64,000 nucleotides of DNA, taken from Silicimonas sp. Its GTDB lineage: Bacteria; Pseudomonadota; Alphaproteobacteria; Rhodobacterales; Rhodobacteraceae. Each line of letters begins with the position of its first letter. Positions within the stretch are counted from its first letter, which is position 1. Shown here piece after piece: positions 1 to 8,796 of the stretch. Position numbers and translations under genes: made by a program. The notes under the pieces are model-generated. The model was not told the origin of the DNA and did no database searches. It saw nothing but the letters and a program-made list of their open reading frames with translations. The DNA is taken from the NCBI GenBank assembly GCA_022826385.1, contig JAJDUZ010000053.1, forward strand, positions 83,845-147,844, given 5' to 3'.

Positions 1-743
1 GCCGGGTCGGTGACGAAGTCGTGGTATAGCTTGAAATGCGCGGTGTCCACTAAGGCCACGGGCTCTGGCCCGAGCCGCGTCATCTCAAGCACTGTCGCGC
101 CCGGCACCGCCATCAGAATGGGCGAATGCGTGGCCATGATAACCTGCGCCGTGGCAGCCTCCTGAATGCCTGCAAGCACACAGAGCAATTCGCGTTGCCG
201 GTTGGGCGACAGCGCGCTTTCCGGTTCGTCCATGAAATAGATGCCCTGCCGCGCCATCCGTTCTTCGAAGAAGCGGATGAACCCTTCGCCGTGGGAATGC
301 GAGAGGAAGTCAGGTGGTGGCGGTTTGAAGGGATCAAGCTGTGCTGCTTCGTCGAGGTAGCGCGCGACCGAGAAGAAACTCTCGGCCTTGAAGAACCAGC
401 CATCGGTCACCTTGGGCAACCAGCTTGCCCGCAGCGCCTGTGCGAGGCCGGCCCCGCTTACATCCACCGCCATGCTGTGATCCACCGGTCGGTACCCTTT
501 GCCACCGCCTGCCTCATCGTACCCCGCCAGAGAGGCGATGCCTTCGATCAGCGTGGATTTGCCAGAGCCGTTCTCGCCGACAATGATGGTGACCGGGGTG
601 TCGAAGGTCAGCTCAAACCGGTCCGGGTCGAGCCAGGGCAGGTTCATAGGGTAGGCTTTGCGATCGCCCATCAGGTCCGCGATCAGCGTCAGCCGTTTCA
701 GGAATGGCGCAGGCAGGTTGGTATCGCGTCGCCTACGAGCCAT
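1..743 (-). CDS. AAA family ATPase, C-terminus beyond window edge
   Basis: Read on the minus strand, about 247 codons are present and the 3' end lies outside the window. Residues 56-64 are a Walker A loop (GENGSGKST). An ABC-like signature region (SHGEG) lies near residue 150. A Walker B motif (IYFMDEPESAL) lies near residues 168-178, and an ATHSP switch histidine follows near 204. This arrangement is typical of soluble ABC/SMC-like AAA ATPases (predicted ATPase, COG3910-like), which are not transporters and have no assigned substrate. The start at 743 was chosen because the reading frame is continuous from an ATG there. It overlaps the end of the molybdenum hydroxylase gene by 11 bases, so the two may be co-transcribed. 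Physiological role unknown. Confidence 0.8.
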   Translation of the reverse strand, partial: MARRRRDTNLPAPFLKRLTLIADLMGDRKAYPMNLPWLDPDRFELTFDTPVTIIVGENGSGKSTLIEGIASLAGYDEAGGGKGYRPVDHSMAVDVSGAGLAQALRASWLPKVTDGWFFKAESFFSVARYLDEAAQLDPFKPPPPDFLSHSHGEGFIRFFEERMARQGIYFMDEPESALSPNRQRELLCVLAGIQEAATAQVIMATHSPILMAVPGATVLEMTRLGPEPVALVDTAHFKLYHDFVTDP

Positions 744-3519
744 GTGGCGTCCCGGTTTCCGACACGGAAACCGCTCCGGAGACCGATGCGGTCTCCGCAA
801 AATCCGTGTCGGATTTTGGACCGGAGTTCGCCTCGAACTCCGCCGCGCCGATTGCCGCGCGCACGCGGTGGGGCAGGGCGGGTGCCTTGGTCAGGTTCGC
901 CCCCGTCGCATGGCGGATCGCGTTCAGGATCGCAGGCGCGGTCGGGATCAGCACGTGTTCGCCCAGACCTTTCGCGCCCATCGGGCCTTCGGGGTCAGGC
1001 TTCTCGATCAGGATCGAGGTGATCTCGGGCATGTCGCCGACGGTCGGGATCAGATAGTCATGCAGGTTCTCGGTCCGGCCGGGCAGGAATTCCTCCATCA
1101 GCGCTAGCCCAAGCCCCTGTGCGATGCCGCCTTCGATTTGCCCCTCGGCCAGCAGCGGGTTGATCGCGCGGCCCACATCATGCGCCGCCGTCATCTTCAG
1201 AACCCGCGTGGTGCCAAGGGCAAGGTCGACCTCGACCTCGGCAATCTGCGCTCCGAAGCCGTAAAGCGCGTAGGGCGTGCCCTGACCATCCGCGTCCAGA
1301 ACCGTGGTCGGCGGGTCATAGGTTTCTTCGGCCATCAGCGCATAGCCTTGCGCGTTCGCGGCCCCCAGTTCGATGACCTGCGTCTTGCCGTTCTCGGTCG
1401 CGGTCAGCGTGGCACCCGCAAGCGACAAAACGGCGGCGTCCGAGAAATTTGTGTGCCGGAGGATCTCGGCCCGAAGGGCACGACCCGCGGCTTCGGCGGC
1501 CCGGCCGGTGATGAAGGTCTGACGCGAGGCCGAGGTCTTGCCGCAATCCGGTGTTACGCCGGTATCGGGGCCGACAAGCTCCACTGCCTCGATCGACAGC
1601 CCCAAGGCGTCAGCGGCGATCTGCGCGATCACCGTATTGGCGCCTTGGCCGATATCGGTCGCCCCCTGATGCAGCCTGAGCCGTCCGTCGGGCGTGATCC
1701 CGATCCGGATGGTCGAGGGGTTCGGAAGCGCCGTGTTCCCGCACCCGTACCAGCAAGAGGCAATGCCGACGCCGCGCCGCGTCGGGCCGTTGCCATGCGC
1801 GGCGGCCTCGGCCAGCGCGCGTTCCCAAGCGGGGGCGAGCGCATCAAGGCATTCCAGCATCCCGACCGAGGCAAGGGTTTGGCCGGACGGCGTTTTGTCA
1901 CCATCGACAAAAGCATTGATCCGCCGGAAGGCCAGCCGGTCGATCCCGCATTTCGCGGCCAGATCGTCATACAGCAGTTCCTGCATGATGGCCGCCTGCG
2001 GCACACCGAAACCGCGGAACGCGCCCGCGGTCGGTCCGTTGGTGTGTATGGCGCGCGCCTCGGCCCGGTAGTTCGGCGTGCGATAGGGGCCCGAGGCATG
2101 GACCGGCACGCGGGTCGCCACGGTTGGCCCCCAACTGGCATAGGCGCCGGTGTTGAAATCGCCGTCAAACACCATGCCGGTCACGCGGCCCTCGGCATCG
2201 GCGCCGATGCGTGCGGCCATGGTGCCGGGGTGGCGCTTGGTGCTGGCGCGCATCGACTCGTTGCGGGTGTAGACCATGCGGCAGGGCTGCCCGGTGACCA
2301 TCGCGGCGAGACCGATCAGCGGTTGCACCGACAGGTCCAGCTTGGCGCCGAACCCACCGCCCGCCGCCGTCGGCACGATCCGCACCTTGTCCTGCGGCAG
2401 GCCCAGCACCAGCGCCGTGTCGTCCCGGTCCATGATCGGCGCTTGCGTGCAGGCGTGAATGACCAGCGTGTCGCCGTCCATCCACGCGACACCCGCTTCC
2501 GGCTCGATATACGCATGTTCCACGTACGAGGTCTGGAACCGCCCCTCGGCCACATGCGCCGATTGCGCCAGCGCGCCCTCGGGGTCGCCCGATGCGACAC
2601 GCCCCTTGATCAGAACGTTGCCGTCACGCGCGTCGTGCAGCAGCGGGGCGGTCGGCCCATCGGCCTCGGTCATGGCATGGTCCAGCGGCTCCCAGTCGAC
2701 GGGGAAGGTCGAAAGGTCCAGCGGTTCGACAACATCCGCCGGCCCCACCACCAGCGCGACGGCTTCGCCAAGGAACCGGGCCGTGTCCTCGGCCAGCGCG
2801 GGCTGGTCGGCCAAAGGCGGGATAACGCCAAAGCGGTTCTGGCCGGGAATATCCTGCGCTGTCAGAACCTTGAGCACACCTGTTGAAGCCACCCAGGCGC
2901 CGAGATCGCCAAACCGGAACTGCGCATGGAAATGCGGCGCGCGTACCGCGCGAACCAGCAGAGCCTCGGCGGGGCCAGCATCGGCGCCGAACACTTCGGA
3001 CCCGTCGACCTTGGGCTGACCGTCCAGACGGCGCAGCGGCACACCCACCGCATGCCCATTCGCCCGTGCAGCCCGAGGCGCCAGCCCCACCACCGCATCC
3101 ACGATCTTGGCATAGCCGGTGCAGCGGCACAGAACGCCGCCAAGCGCGTCTTCAACTTCCCTGCGTGAAGGTGTTGAATTTGCGCGCAAAAGCTCCATCG
3201 CTGCCATCATCATGCCGGGCGTGCAGATCCCGCATTGCGCGGCCCCGTGATCCAGAAACGCCGCCTGCAGTGTCTTCGCCAAATCAGGTTCGGCTGTTTC
3301 CAGCGTCTCGATCGTCGCGCCATCGGCCTGCGCAACAGGGACCAGACAGGCACAGACCTGCGCACCATCGACCAGCACGGTGCAGGCGCCGCAATCCCCG
3401 GCGTCGCACCCGACCTTGACGCTTTTCAGGTTCAACTCATCGCGCAGAACTTCGGACAAGCGTCGTCCCGGAGCACTCTGAATCTCATACGTTTTTCCCC
3501 AGATTACCAACCGCGTCAT
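733..3519 (-). CDS. Molybdenum hydroxylase, fused [2Fe-2S] plus Mo-cofactor domains (aldehyde oxidoreductase / xanthine dehydrogenase type)
   Basis: A 928-residue single chain. Residues 1-150 hold two [2Fe-2S] clusters: a plant-ferredoxin-type site (C38, C43, C46 and C56 or C58) and a helical site (C96, C99, C131, C133). From about residue 165 comes the molybdopterin-binding portion, with an AGAFRGFG substrate loop and a GAKGLGEH segment carrying the expected catalytic Glu. The fusion order matches the Desulfovibrio aldehyde oxidoreductase family, and the length fits (about 900). An FAD subunit is encoded immediately upstream with a 4-base overlap, so electrons probably pass Mo, FeS, then FAD. 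The substrate cannot be read from sequence; purines, aldehydes or N-heterocycles are all possible. The last 30 or so residues (EFEANS...VSVSET) are encoded by four consecutive hairpins, described separately, and look like a late C-terminal extension. Confidence 0.9.
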   Translation of the reverse strand: MTRLVIWGKTYEIQSAPGRRLSEVLRDELNLKSVKVGCDAGDCGACTVLVDGAQVCACLVPVAQADGATIETLETAEPDLAKTLQAAFLDHGAAQCGICTPGMMMAAMELLRANSTPSRREVEDALGGVLCRCTGYAKIVDAVVGLAPRAARANGHAVGVPLRRLDGQPKVDGSEVFGADAGPAEALLVRAVRAPHFHAQFRFGDLGAWVASTGVLKVLTAQDIPGQNRFGVIPPLADQPALAEDTARFLGEAVALVVGPADVVEPLDLSTFPVDWEPLDHAMTEADGPTAPLLHDARDGNVLIKGRVASGDPEGALAQSAHVAEGRFQTSYVEHAYIEPEAGVAWMDGDTLVIHACTQAPIMDRDDTALVLGLPQDKVRIVPTAAGGGFGAKLDLSVQPLIGLAAMVTGQPCRMVYTRNESMRASTKRHPGTMAARIGADAEGRVTGMVFDGDFNTGAYASWGPTVATRVPVHASGPYRTPNYRAEARAIHTNGPTAGAFRGFGVPQAAIMQELLYDDLAAKCGIDRLAFRRINAFVDGDKTPSGQTLASVGMLECLDALAPAWERALAEAAAHGNGPTRRGVGIASCWYGCGNTALPNPSTIRIGITPDGRLRLHQGATDIGQGANTVIAQIAADALGLSIEAVELVGPDTGVTPDCGKTSASRQTFITGRAAEAAGRALRAEILRHTNFSDAAVLSLAGATLTATENGKTQVIELGAANAQGYALMAEETYDPPTTVLDADGQGTPYALYGFGAQIAEVEVDLALGTTRVLKMTAAHDVGRAINPLLAEGQIEGGIAQGLGLALMEEFLPGRTENLHDYLIPTVGDMPEITSILIEKPDPEGPMGAKGLGEHVLIPTAPAILNAIRHATGANLTKAPALPHRVRAAIGAAEFEANSGPKSDTDFAETASVSGAVSVSETGTPHGS
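753..842. repeat. Four consecutive 21-nt perfect hairpins inside a coding tail
   Basis: Four perfect inverted repeats follow one another: 753-773 (CGGTTTCC / GGAAACCG, 5-nt loop), 777-797 (CGGAGACC / GGTCTCCG), 798-818 (CAAAATCC / GGATTTTG) and 822-842 (CGGAGTTCG / CGAACTCCG, 3-nt loop). Each is exactly 21 nt and the spacers are 3, 0 and 3 nt, so the array is a multiple of three and stays open in the gene's frame. The 822-842 unit matches the first hairpin at 62027-62049 except for a paired A:T to G:C swap. The block therefore belongs to the family also seen at 41836, 46776, 58693 and 62027. Confidence 0.85.
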
Positions 3520-4364
3520 GCTGCCCGCTCCGGGGTGAGCGGGGCCAGGGTCCGGCGCAGCAGTTCGGTCGCCGTCCCCCGGCGATAGCCCGCATCGGCC
3601 CGCGCATCGTCAATCGGTGCAAGGACGGGCTCGATCAAGTCGCCGGTAATCCGCGCGACGTCCAATGGCTGGCCGATCAACGCCGCCTCGGCTTTAGGCA
3701 AACGCGTCGCAACCGGCGAACAGGCCCCGATGGCAAGGGCCGCGTCTTGCACGATCCCGTCTTTCAGCACGATACGCGCGGCGGTCATCGCGATTGAGAT
3801 CACAAGGTATTTCCGCGCCCCGAGTTTCAGGAAAAAGCCTTGGCCTTCCGTGGCTTTCGCGGGGATATGCAAGCGCGTCACAATCTCGTCCGGGGCACGG
3901 TCGACGTCTCGCGGTCCCTTGAGGAAGTCTGACAATGGAAGCTGTCGCGTCCCCCGCAGGCTGGCCAGTTCCACCACCGCGTCCAAGGTCAGCAAGGGCG
4001 GCACGCCATCCGCGGCGGGCGACGCATTGCAAAGGTTCCCGGCAAGCGTGCCGCGCGCTTGGATCTGACGCGCGCCGACTTCGCGGGCCGCCAGTTTCAA
4101 CCCGTCGAAGGCGGGCGGAAGGTCGGCCTCGATCACGTCGCGCCATGTGGTCGTCGCCCCCATCGTCACGCCGTCCGGCCCGTGCGAGATGCCCCGCAGT
4201 TCGCCGATGCCGGTGATGTCCAGAACCGGCCCCTGCAGCACCTTGCGCTCGGTCGCCGGGAACAGGTCGGTGCACCCGGCCGCGATCCGAAACGGGGTCT
4301 CGGCCAGCGCTTCAAGCGCCTGGCTCAGCGTCGTCGGTCGGTGATAGATGTCTTCGGTGCTCAT
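3516..4364 (-). CDS. FAD-binding subunit of molybdenum hydroxylase (CoxM/XdhB-like)
   Basis: A 282-residue protein of the CO dehydrogenase flavoprotein / xanthine dehydrogenase FAD family. The first FAD loop is IAAGCTDLFP near residues 27-36, replacing the more usual AGGT/AGGH. The second is RGTLAGNLCNASPAAD near residues 103-119. The C-terminal CO_deh_flav_C-like part begins around residue 175. It starts the operon on the minus strand and overlaps the downstream fused hydroxylase by 4 bases (ATGA), so stoichiometric translation is likely. The pair probably forms a heterodimer passing electrons from the FeS clusters to NAD or quinone. The FAD subunit of the CO dehydrogenase at 23927-24778 is a distant paralogue. 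Confidence 0.88.
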   Translation of the reverse strand: MSTEDIYHRPTTLSQALEALAETPFRIAAGCTDLFPATERKVLQGPVLDITGIGELRGISHGPDGVTMGATTTWRDVIEADLPPAFDGLKLAAREVGARQIQARGTLAGNLCNASPAADGVPPLLTLDAVVELASLRGTRQLPLSDFLKGPRDVDRAPDEIVTRLHIPAKATEGQGFFLKLGARKYLVISIAMTAARIVLKDGIVQDAALAIGACSPVATRLPKAEAALIGQPLDVARITGDLIEPVLAPIDDARADAGYRRGTATELLRRTLAPLTPERAA

Positions 4365-4448
4365 CCCGCCCCTGTCGTCCGGTTCGGGGGATGTTGCGGC
4401 AGCCCCCCGAGCCTGTCAATAAAGCGGCGGGGTCGGACAGGAGGTCTC

Positions 4449-4787
4449 ATGCGTTTTCTGATTGGTTTGCTGGTCCTTGCGGCCGTCGCCGCTTATTTCA
4501 CCAAGCCGGAGGAGGCGGACGCAGAAGCCGTGCTGCGCGAGCAGGTCATGATCGGCGTCGCCAAAGAGGATATCGGTCAAGGGCGCAGCACCGCTGAAAA
4601 TCTTGCGCTGACGGCCTGCAAGCTCCGGCCGAACGACTGCTATGATCTGCTGCGGTCGGGGCTCGATGTCACCTATACCGACCAGCATCTGTTCCTGAAG
4701 GTTGATCTTGAAGGCTATGAACGGCGCGCCACCTGCTATGGCGCCTTCGGTCAGTTCGTCTGCCCGGGCGGGTTCGAGAAACTCTGA
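4449..4787 (+). CDS. Small exported or membrane-anchored protein of unknown function
   Basis: A 112-residue product starting [17 protein letters not shown], an uncleaved-anchor or signal-like hydrophobic N-terminus, followed by a polar domain with three cysteines in its second half ([18 protein letters not shown]). The cysteine spacing suggests a disulphide-bonded periplasmic domain. The ATG at 4449 is chosen because upstream in-frame codons lie in the divergent gene's leader and the hydrophobic segment starts here. A purine-rich GGACAGGAGG sequence lies just upstream. The 3' end overlaps the convergent lipB by 37 bases. It resembles DUF4359-type small proteins, but I am not certain. Confidence 0.7.
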   Translation: MRFLIGLLVLAAVAAYFTKPEEADAEAVLREQVMIGVAKEDIGQGRSTAENLALTACKLRPNDCYDLLRSGLDVTYTDQHLFLKVDLEGYERRATCYGAFGQFVCPGGFEKL

Positions 4788-5431
4788 ACCGTCGACGCAA
4801 AGGTCTTCTTCAGCGCCACGTCGACATCGCCCAGCGTCACCGGCAGGCCCAGATCGACCAGTGACGTGACCCCGTGGTCCGAGATGCCGCAGGGCACGAT
4901 CCCGTCGAAATGCGAGAGGTCCGGTTCGACGTTGATCGACAGCCCGTGGAAACTGACCCATTTCCGCATCTGCACGCCAAGGGCTGCAATCTTGTCCTCG
5001 CGCGGGGTGCCGTCGGGCAGGAGTGGTTTCTCGGGCCGAGTGACCCAAACCCCAACGCGGCCTTCGCGGACCTCGCCGGTGACATTGAACTCGGCCAGCG
5101 CGGCAATGACCCAGGCTTCCAGTTGTTCGACGAAACGGCGGACATCCTTGCCGCGGGCCGCGACGTCCAACATGACGTAAGCCACGCGCTGCCCCGGCCC
5201 GTGATAGGTGAACTGCCCGCCGCGCCGCGTGCGATGCACGGGGAAGCGGTCGGGCTCTTTCAGGTCAGCCTCATTGGCCGAGGTGCCAGCGGTATAAAGC
5301 GGCGGATGCTCGAGCAGCCAGATCGCCTCGGCTTCGGTGCCCGCGCGAATCCCGGCCACCCGCTGCTCCATCGCGGCAAGAGCGGCGTCATATGCCACGG
5401 GCGCTGTGCTGGTGATCCATTCGACGGCCAT
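4751..5431 (-). CDS. lipB: Lipoyl(octanoyl) transferase
   Basis: A 226-residue LipB. It transfers octanoate from octanoyl-ACP to the lipoyl domains of 2-oxoacid dehydrogenases and GcvH in the cytoplasm; LipA then inserts sulphur. Visible motifs are [13 protein letters not shown] near residues 69-81, the [13 protein letters not shown] segment containing the catalytic lysine, and [12 protein letters not shown] with the acyl-accepting cysteine. Length is normal. It converges on the small gene at 4449-4787 with overlapping 3' ends. Downstream users include the branched-chain oxoacid dehydrogenase E1 at 27.6 kb, whose E2 partner would need lipoylation. Confidence 0.95.
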   Translation of the reverse strand: MAVEWITSTAPVAYDAALAAMEQRVAGIRAGTEAEAIWLLEHPPLYTAGTSANEADLKEPDRFPVHRTRRGGQFTYHGPGQRVAYVMLDVAARGKDVRRFVEQLEAWVIAALAEFNVTGEVREGRVGVWVTRPEKPLLPDGTPREDKIAALGVQMRKWVSFHGLSINVEPDLSHFDGIVPCGISDHGVTSLVDLGLPVTLGDVDVALKKTFASTVQSFSNPPGQTN

Positions 5432-5553
5432 GCGTCTCTCCTAGTCCGCCGGTTTCCGAGAGGCAATCACGCCGCGCAGACGGATTTCCGCATTTCCCCC
5501 CTTCACAACGTCGCGGACTGACGCTAAACCCCCGCCACCCGAAGCCGGGACGT

Positions 5554-5640
5554 GCGGTCGTGGCGGAATTGGTAGACGCGCAGCGTTGAGGTCGCTGTGG
5601 GGTAACTCCCGTGGAAGTTCGAGTCTTCTCGACCGCACCA
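5554..5640 (+). tRNA. tRNA-Leu (anticodon GAG)
   Basis: An 87-nt class II tRNA. The acceptor stem GCGGTCG (5554-5560) pairs with CGACCGC (5630-5636), followed by A and an encoded CCA. The anticodon stem CAGCG / CGCTG encloses the loop TTGAGGT, giving anticodon GAG, which reads CUC/CUU leucine codons. A long variable arm and a T-loop GTTCGAGTC are present, as expected for leucine. It lies alone between lipB and the idonate dehydrogenase-like gene. Confidence 0.96.
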
Positions 5641-5672
5641 TTCACCCGGATCAGCTGGTCCGGTGGCTCTTC

Positions 5673-6701
5673 CTAAAACGCGATCTGTACCTTGACCGAT
5701 TGATGCCGGTCCGAGGCGGTCTCGAAGGCGGTTTGCGCCTCGTCCAGGGCAAAGCTCTGGGTGATCAGGGGTGAGACATCGATCCGCCCGGCTTGCATCA
5801 TCTGGACCGCAAGCGGGTATTCGTGGTGGAACCGGAACGAGCCTTTCAGCACCAGTTCCTTCGCCGTCATCGCTTGCATCGGCAGTGTCATGTCGCCACC
5901 CAGACCCAGTTGCAGAACGGTTGCGCCGGGTCTGAGGGCGGGCACGGCCGCGGCCAGGGCAGACGCGACGCCACTGCATTCGAAGAGCACGTCGAAATGG
6001 CCTTTGTCTGCCGTGAATGGCGCAAGCGCGTCGGGCGTTTCGGCCACGTTGAAGGTGTCATCCGCGCCAACCTCGCGGGCCTTGGCCAGCGTGAAGGGCG
6101 TGATGTCGGTGGCGGCGATCTGAAGGGCGCCATAGGCACGCGCCACGCTGACCGCCAGAAGACCGATCGGGCCGCAGCCGGTGACCAGCACGCGCTTGCC
6201 CGCCAACGCTCCGGCCAGACGCGCACCGTGCAGGACAACGGCCAAAGGTTCAGCCATCGCCGCCTCGCCGGCGCTTAATCCATCGGCAACCACACATTGC
6301 GCGGCATCCGCCACCAGCCATTCGCGGAACGCGCCTTGTATGTGCGGGAAGGGCATGGCCGAGCCATAGAACCGCATGTTCAGGCAGTGGTTCTGCTGGC
6401 CCGCTTGGCAAAAGCCGCAGGTGCCGCAAGGTCGCGAGGGGGACACCGCGACACGGGCGCCTTCCGTTAGGCCGGTGACGCCCGGGCCCAATGCCGCGAC
6501 CTGACCGGCGACCTCGTGACCGAGGATCATCGGTTCCCGCAAGCGCACCGTGCCGAAGCCGCCGTGGTTGTAGTAATGCAGGTCCGAGCCGCAGATGCCG
6601 CCACGCTCCATCCGGATCAGAACCTCGCCCGGGCCGGGACTGGGCGTGTCGTGTTCGTCGATCCGCAAATCCTTGGCAGCGTGAACGGTGATGGTTTTCA
6701 T
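5673..6701 (-). CDS. Zinc-dependent L-idonate 5-dehydrogenase-like alcohol dehydrogenase
   Basis: A 342-residue medium-chain dehydrogenase. The N-terminal GroES-like fold has GGICGSDLHYYNHGG (catalytic zinc Cys) and GHEVAGQV (zinc His-Glu). The structural zinc knuckle is CGTCGFCQAGQQNHC near residues 92-106. The Rossmann fold has VLVTGCGPIGLLAVS near residue 170. It oxidises a secondary hydroxyl of a sugar acid or polyol with NAD(P); idonate fits best given the neighbours. It is divergent from the gluconate 5-dehydrogenase-like gene, and two tandem GntR-type operators lie between them, so both are probably induced together by a sugar acid. Confidence 0.85.
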   Translation of the reverse strand: MKTITVHAAKDLRIDEHDTPSPGPGEVLIRMERGGICGSDLHYYNHGGFGTVRLREPMILGHEVAGQVAALGPGVTGLTEGARVAVSPSRPCGTCGFCQAGQQNHCLNMRFYGSAMPFPHIQGAFREWLVADAAQCVVADGLSAGEAAMAEPLAVVLHGARLAGALAGKRVLVTGCGPIGLLAVSVARAYGALQIAATDITPFTLAKAREVGADDTFNVAETPDALAPFTADKGHFDVLFECSGVASALAAAVPALRPGATVLQLGLGGDMTLPMQAMTAKELVLKGSFRFHHEYPLAVQMMQAGRIDVSPLITQSFALDEAQTAFETASDRHQSVKVQIAF

Positions 6702-6744
6702 GGGCGGTGCCTTTGGGCTTGAAGATTGCGGGTTGACAAGAGGT

Positions 6745-6772
6745 TGTTACCGGTAACATGTTATCCGTAACA
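6745..6772. promoter_or_regulatory. Two abutting GntR-type LacI operators
   Basis: TGTTACCGGTAACA at 6745-6758 is a perfect 14-bp palindrome. TGTTATCCGTAACA at 6759-6772 follows directly with matching outer half-sites. They lie in the gap between the divergent genes at 6701 (minus) and 6813 (plus). The motif recurs at 9841 and 10939-10974. From memory it resembles the gluconate/idonate repressor sites (GntR, IdnR) of enteric bacteria. The two regulators at 8797 and 9872 are GntR-like, so one or both should bind here. Binding itself is inferred. Confidence 0.85.
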
Positions 6773-6812
6773 TTCGCCCCGCGTCAATGGGGTCAACAAC
6801 CGGGAGCGCTTC

Positions 6813-7577
6813 ATGTCGGACTTGTTTTCTTTATCGGGCAAACGCGCCCTCGTCACCGGGTCGTCGCAGGGAATAGGCTTCGCCCTGGCCCGCGGTCTGG
6901 CCGAAGCCGGTGCCGATATCGTGTTGAACGGGCGCGATGCGGCCAAGCTTGAGGCCGCGGCGGCGACGCTGACGGGCGAGGGGGCAAATGTGACCACGCT
7001 CGCTTTCGACGTGACCGATCATGACGCGGTGCGCGACGCCGTTGATGGGTTCGAGACGGCGACGGGTGGCATCGATATCCTCGTCAACAACGCCGGCATG
7101 CAGCACCGCACCGCGTTGGAGGACTTCCCGGCGGATGCGTTCGAGCGCTTGCTGCAAACCAACATCGCCAGCGTCTTCCATGTTGGCCAAGCCGTTGCGC
7201 GGCACATGATCGGGCGCGGGGCGGGCAAGATCATCAACATCGCCAGCGTGCAGACCGCGCTCGCCCGACCGGGCATCGCGCCTTATACCGCGACCAAGGG
7301 CGCGGTCGGTAACCTGACCAAGGGTATGGCGACCGACTGGGCCAAGCACGGGCTTCAGTGCAACGCGATTGCGCCCGGCTATTTCGACACGCCGCTGAAC
7401 GCCGCGCTTGTCGCGGATCCCGAGTTCTCGGCCTGGCTTGAAAAGCGGACGCCCGCCGGACGCTGGGGCAATGTCGAGGAGCTGGTCGGCGCCTGCGTCT
7501 TCCTGTCTTCGGCCGCATCAAGCTTCGTCAACGGGCACACGCTGTTCGTCGACGGCGGCATTACGGCGTCGCTATGA
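6813..7577 (+). CDS. Gluconate 5-dehydrogenase-like short-chain dehydrogenase
   Basis: A 254-residue SDR. The cofactor motif is TGSSQGIG (residues 15-22), the NNAG motif is near 92, the catalytic Ser is in NIASVQ, and Tyr-Lys is in YTATK near 160-164. The C-terminus ends VDGGITASL. Similarity in length and motifs is closest to gluconate 5-dehydrogenase (IdnO), which interconverts 5-ketogluconate and gluconate in the cytoplasm. It starts a run of genes reading rightward, each overlapping the next by 4 bases (7574, 8458). A GGGAG ribosome site precedes the ATG. Operators at 6745-6772 lie 40 bases upstream. Confidence 0.85.
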   Translation: MSDLFSLSGKRALVTGSSQGIGFALARGLAEAGADIVLNGRDAAKLEAAAATLTGEGANVTTLAFDVTDHDAVRDAVDGFETATGGIDILVNNAGMQHRTALEDFPADAFERLLQTNIASVFHVGQAVARHMIGRGAGKIINIASVQTALARPGIAPYTATKGAVGNLTKGMATDWAKHGLQCNAIAPGYFDTPLNAALVADPEFSAWLEKRTPAGRWGNVEELVGACVFLSSAASSFVNGHTLFVDGGITASL

Positions 7578-8461
7578 GCGAACGGATCGGATTGGTCGGC
7601 GCCGGTGCGATGGGCGGTGCCATCGGCACGCGGCTTCTGGACACCGGCAACGCGCTGACGGTGTTCGACCTCGACCCCGAAAAGGTCGCAGCCCTGGTCG
7701 AGAAGGGCGCGGTCGCGGCCAGCTCGTCGGCGGAAGCGGCAGCGGGCAACAGCTTTGTCATCACCTCGCTCAACGCCTCGCGCATCGTCGAGATCGCGGC
7801 CTTTGGTGCGGGTGGCATCGTCGAGGGCGCGGCGACCGGCACGCTGATTGTCGACATGTCCTCGATCGACCCCGGTGCAACGCGCGACTTTGCGGCTCGG
7901 GCGAAAGAGCGTGGCTTGGGCTGGGTCGACAGCCCTTTGTCGGGCGGCGCGCCGAAGGCGCTGACCGGGGAGCTGACGTTGATGGCCGGGGGCGCGGCGG
8001 CGGATGTCGAGGCGGCGCATCAGGTGCTGAAGCATGTGGCGTCGAACTATACGCATATGGGGCCGTCCGGTGCGGGGCAGACAACCAAGCTGATCAATCA
8101 GGTGCTTTGCGGTCTTGGCTTCCTTGCCGTGGCCGAAGCCACGCAACTGGCGCTGGACGCAGGCGTGGATGCCGAGAAGATCCCGCAGGCGCTGAAAGGC
8201 GGGCGGGCCGACAGTGCGCTGCTGCAGGAATATCTGCCGCGCTTTGCCACCAAGGATTACCGGCGCACCGGCCGGATCGACAACATGGTCAAGGACCTGA
8301 ACGCGGTGAATGACCTTGCGCGGGAAACCGGCACCTCGATGCCGATGACCGCCCTCTGCGCCGAGATCCATAGGATGCTGACCGCGGCGGGACTGGGCGG
8401 CGAGGATCAGGCGGCGGTGATGGAGTTCTTCAACGGTGCGAAAGAGGAGATACCGGCATGA
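7574..8461 (+). CDS. NAD(P)-dependent beta-hydroxyacid dehydrogenase (HIBADH / GarR family)
   Basis: A 295-residue protein with the N-terminal Rossmann motif GLVGAGAMGGAIGTRLL. The substrate-binding signature is DSPLSGGAPKA near residues 118-128, and the catalytic lysine is in GQTTKLINQ near 175. The family includes tartronate-semialdehyde reductase, 3-hydroxyisobutyrate dehydrogenase and L-threonate dehydrogenase. In this cluster a sugar-acid substrate such as a threonate- or tartronate-type acid is the best inference. It is translationally coupled to its neighbours on both sides by ATGA overlaps. Confidence 0.85.
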   Translation: MSERIGLVGAGAMGGAIGTRLLDTGNALTVFDLDPEKVAALVEKGAVAASSSAEAAAGNSFVITSLNASRIVEIAAFGAGGIVEGAATGTLIVDMSSIDPGATRDFAARAKERGLGWVDSPLSGGAPKALTGELTLMAGGAAADVEAAHQVLKHVASNYTHMGPSGAGQTTKLINQVLCGLGFLAVAEATQLALDAGVDAEKIPQALKGGRADSALLQEYLPRFATKDYRRTGRIDNMVKDLNAVNDLARETGTSMPMTALCAEIHRMLTAAGLGGEDQAAVMEFFNGAKEEIPA

Positions 8462-8790
8462 TTACACGTTTTGCTTTGTTCGAGGGCCATGTCGCGCCCG
8501 AGAATGTCGACGCGTTTCGCGCCGCCGTGAAGACGCGGCTTCTGCCACTTTGGACGAAGTTTCCCGGCGCGACGGATGTCAGCGTGATGTTCGGTGAAGA
8601 GCGCGACGAAGGCGCGCCCGAGTTCCCGTTGATCCTTGCGATCACCTATCCGGACCGCGCGGCCATGGAAGGCGCGTTGGGCAGTCCATATCGCGCCCAG
8701 TCACGCGATGTGACCGGCGAGATCACCGAGGCTTACTTTGACGGTCGCATTCATCACCACGTGACCGAACGGCTCAGCGTCGCGGTGTAA
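8458..8790 (+). CDS. Small dimeric alpha/beta-barrel-like protein, unknown function
   Basis: A 110-residue protein without a signal sequence or membrane segment. It begins MITRFALFEGHV, with central segments like FPGATDVSVMFGEE and ILAITYPDRAAMEGAL. The pattern of a beta strand, a helix and a Leu-Ile-Leu-Ala strand plus the Tyr-Asp-Ala ending of the barrel is like EthD / Dabb stress-responsive proteins. It overlaps the preceding dehydrogenase by 4 bases, so it belongs to the same transcript. It may act as a small isomerase or lyase on a sugar-acid intermediate, but nothing in the sequence proves this. Confidence 0.7.
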   Translation: MITRFALFEGHVAPENVDAFRAAVKTRLLPLWTKFPGATDVSVMFGEERDEGAPEFPLILAITYPDRAAMEGALGSPYRAQSRDVTGEITEAYFDGRIHHHVTERLSVAV

Positions 8791-8796
8791 GCGGTC

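Noticed and set aside
1138..2886. Long plus-strand frame of about 580 codons opposite the molybdenum hydroxylase
   Set aside because: It is antisense to a clearly recognised enzyme, has Arg/Gly/His-rich composition typical of GC-rich shadow frames, and no domain.
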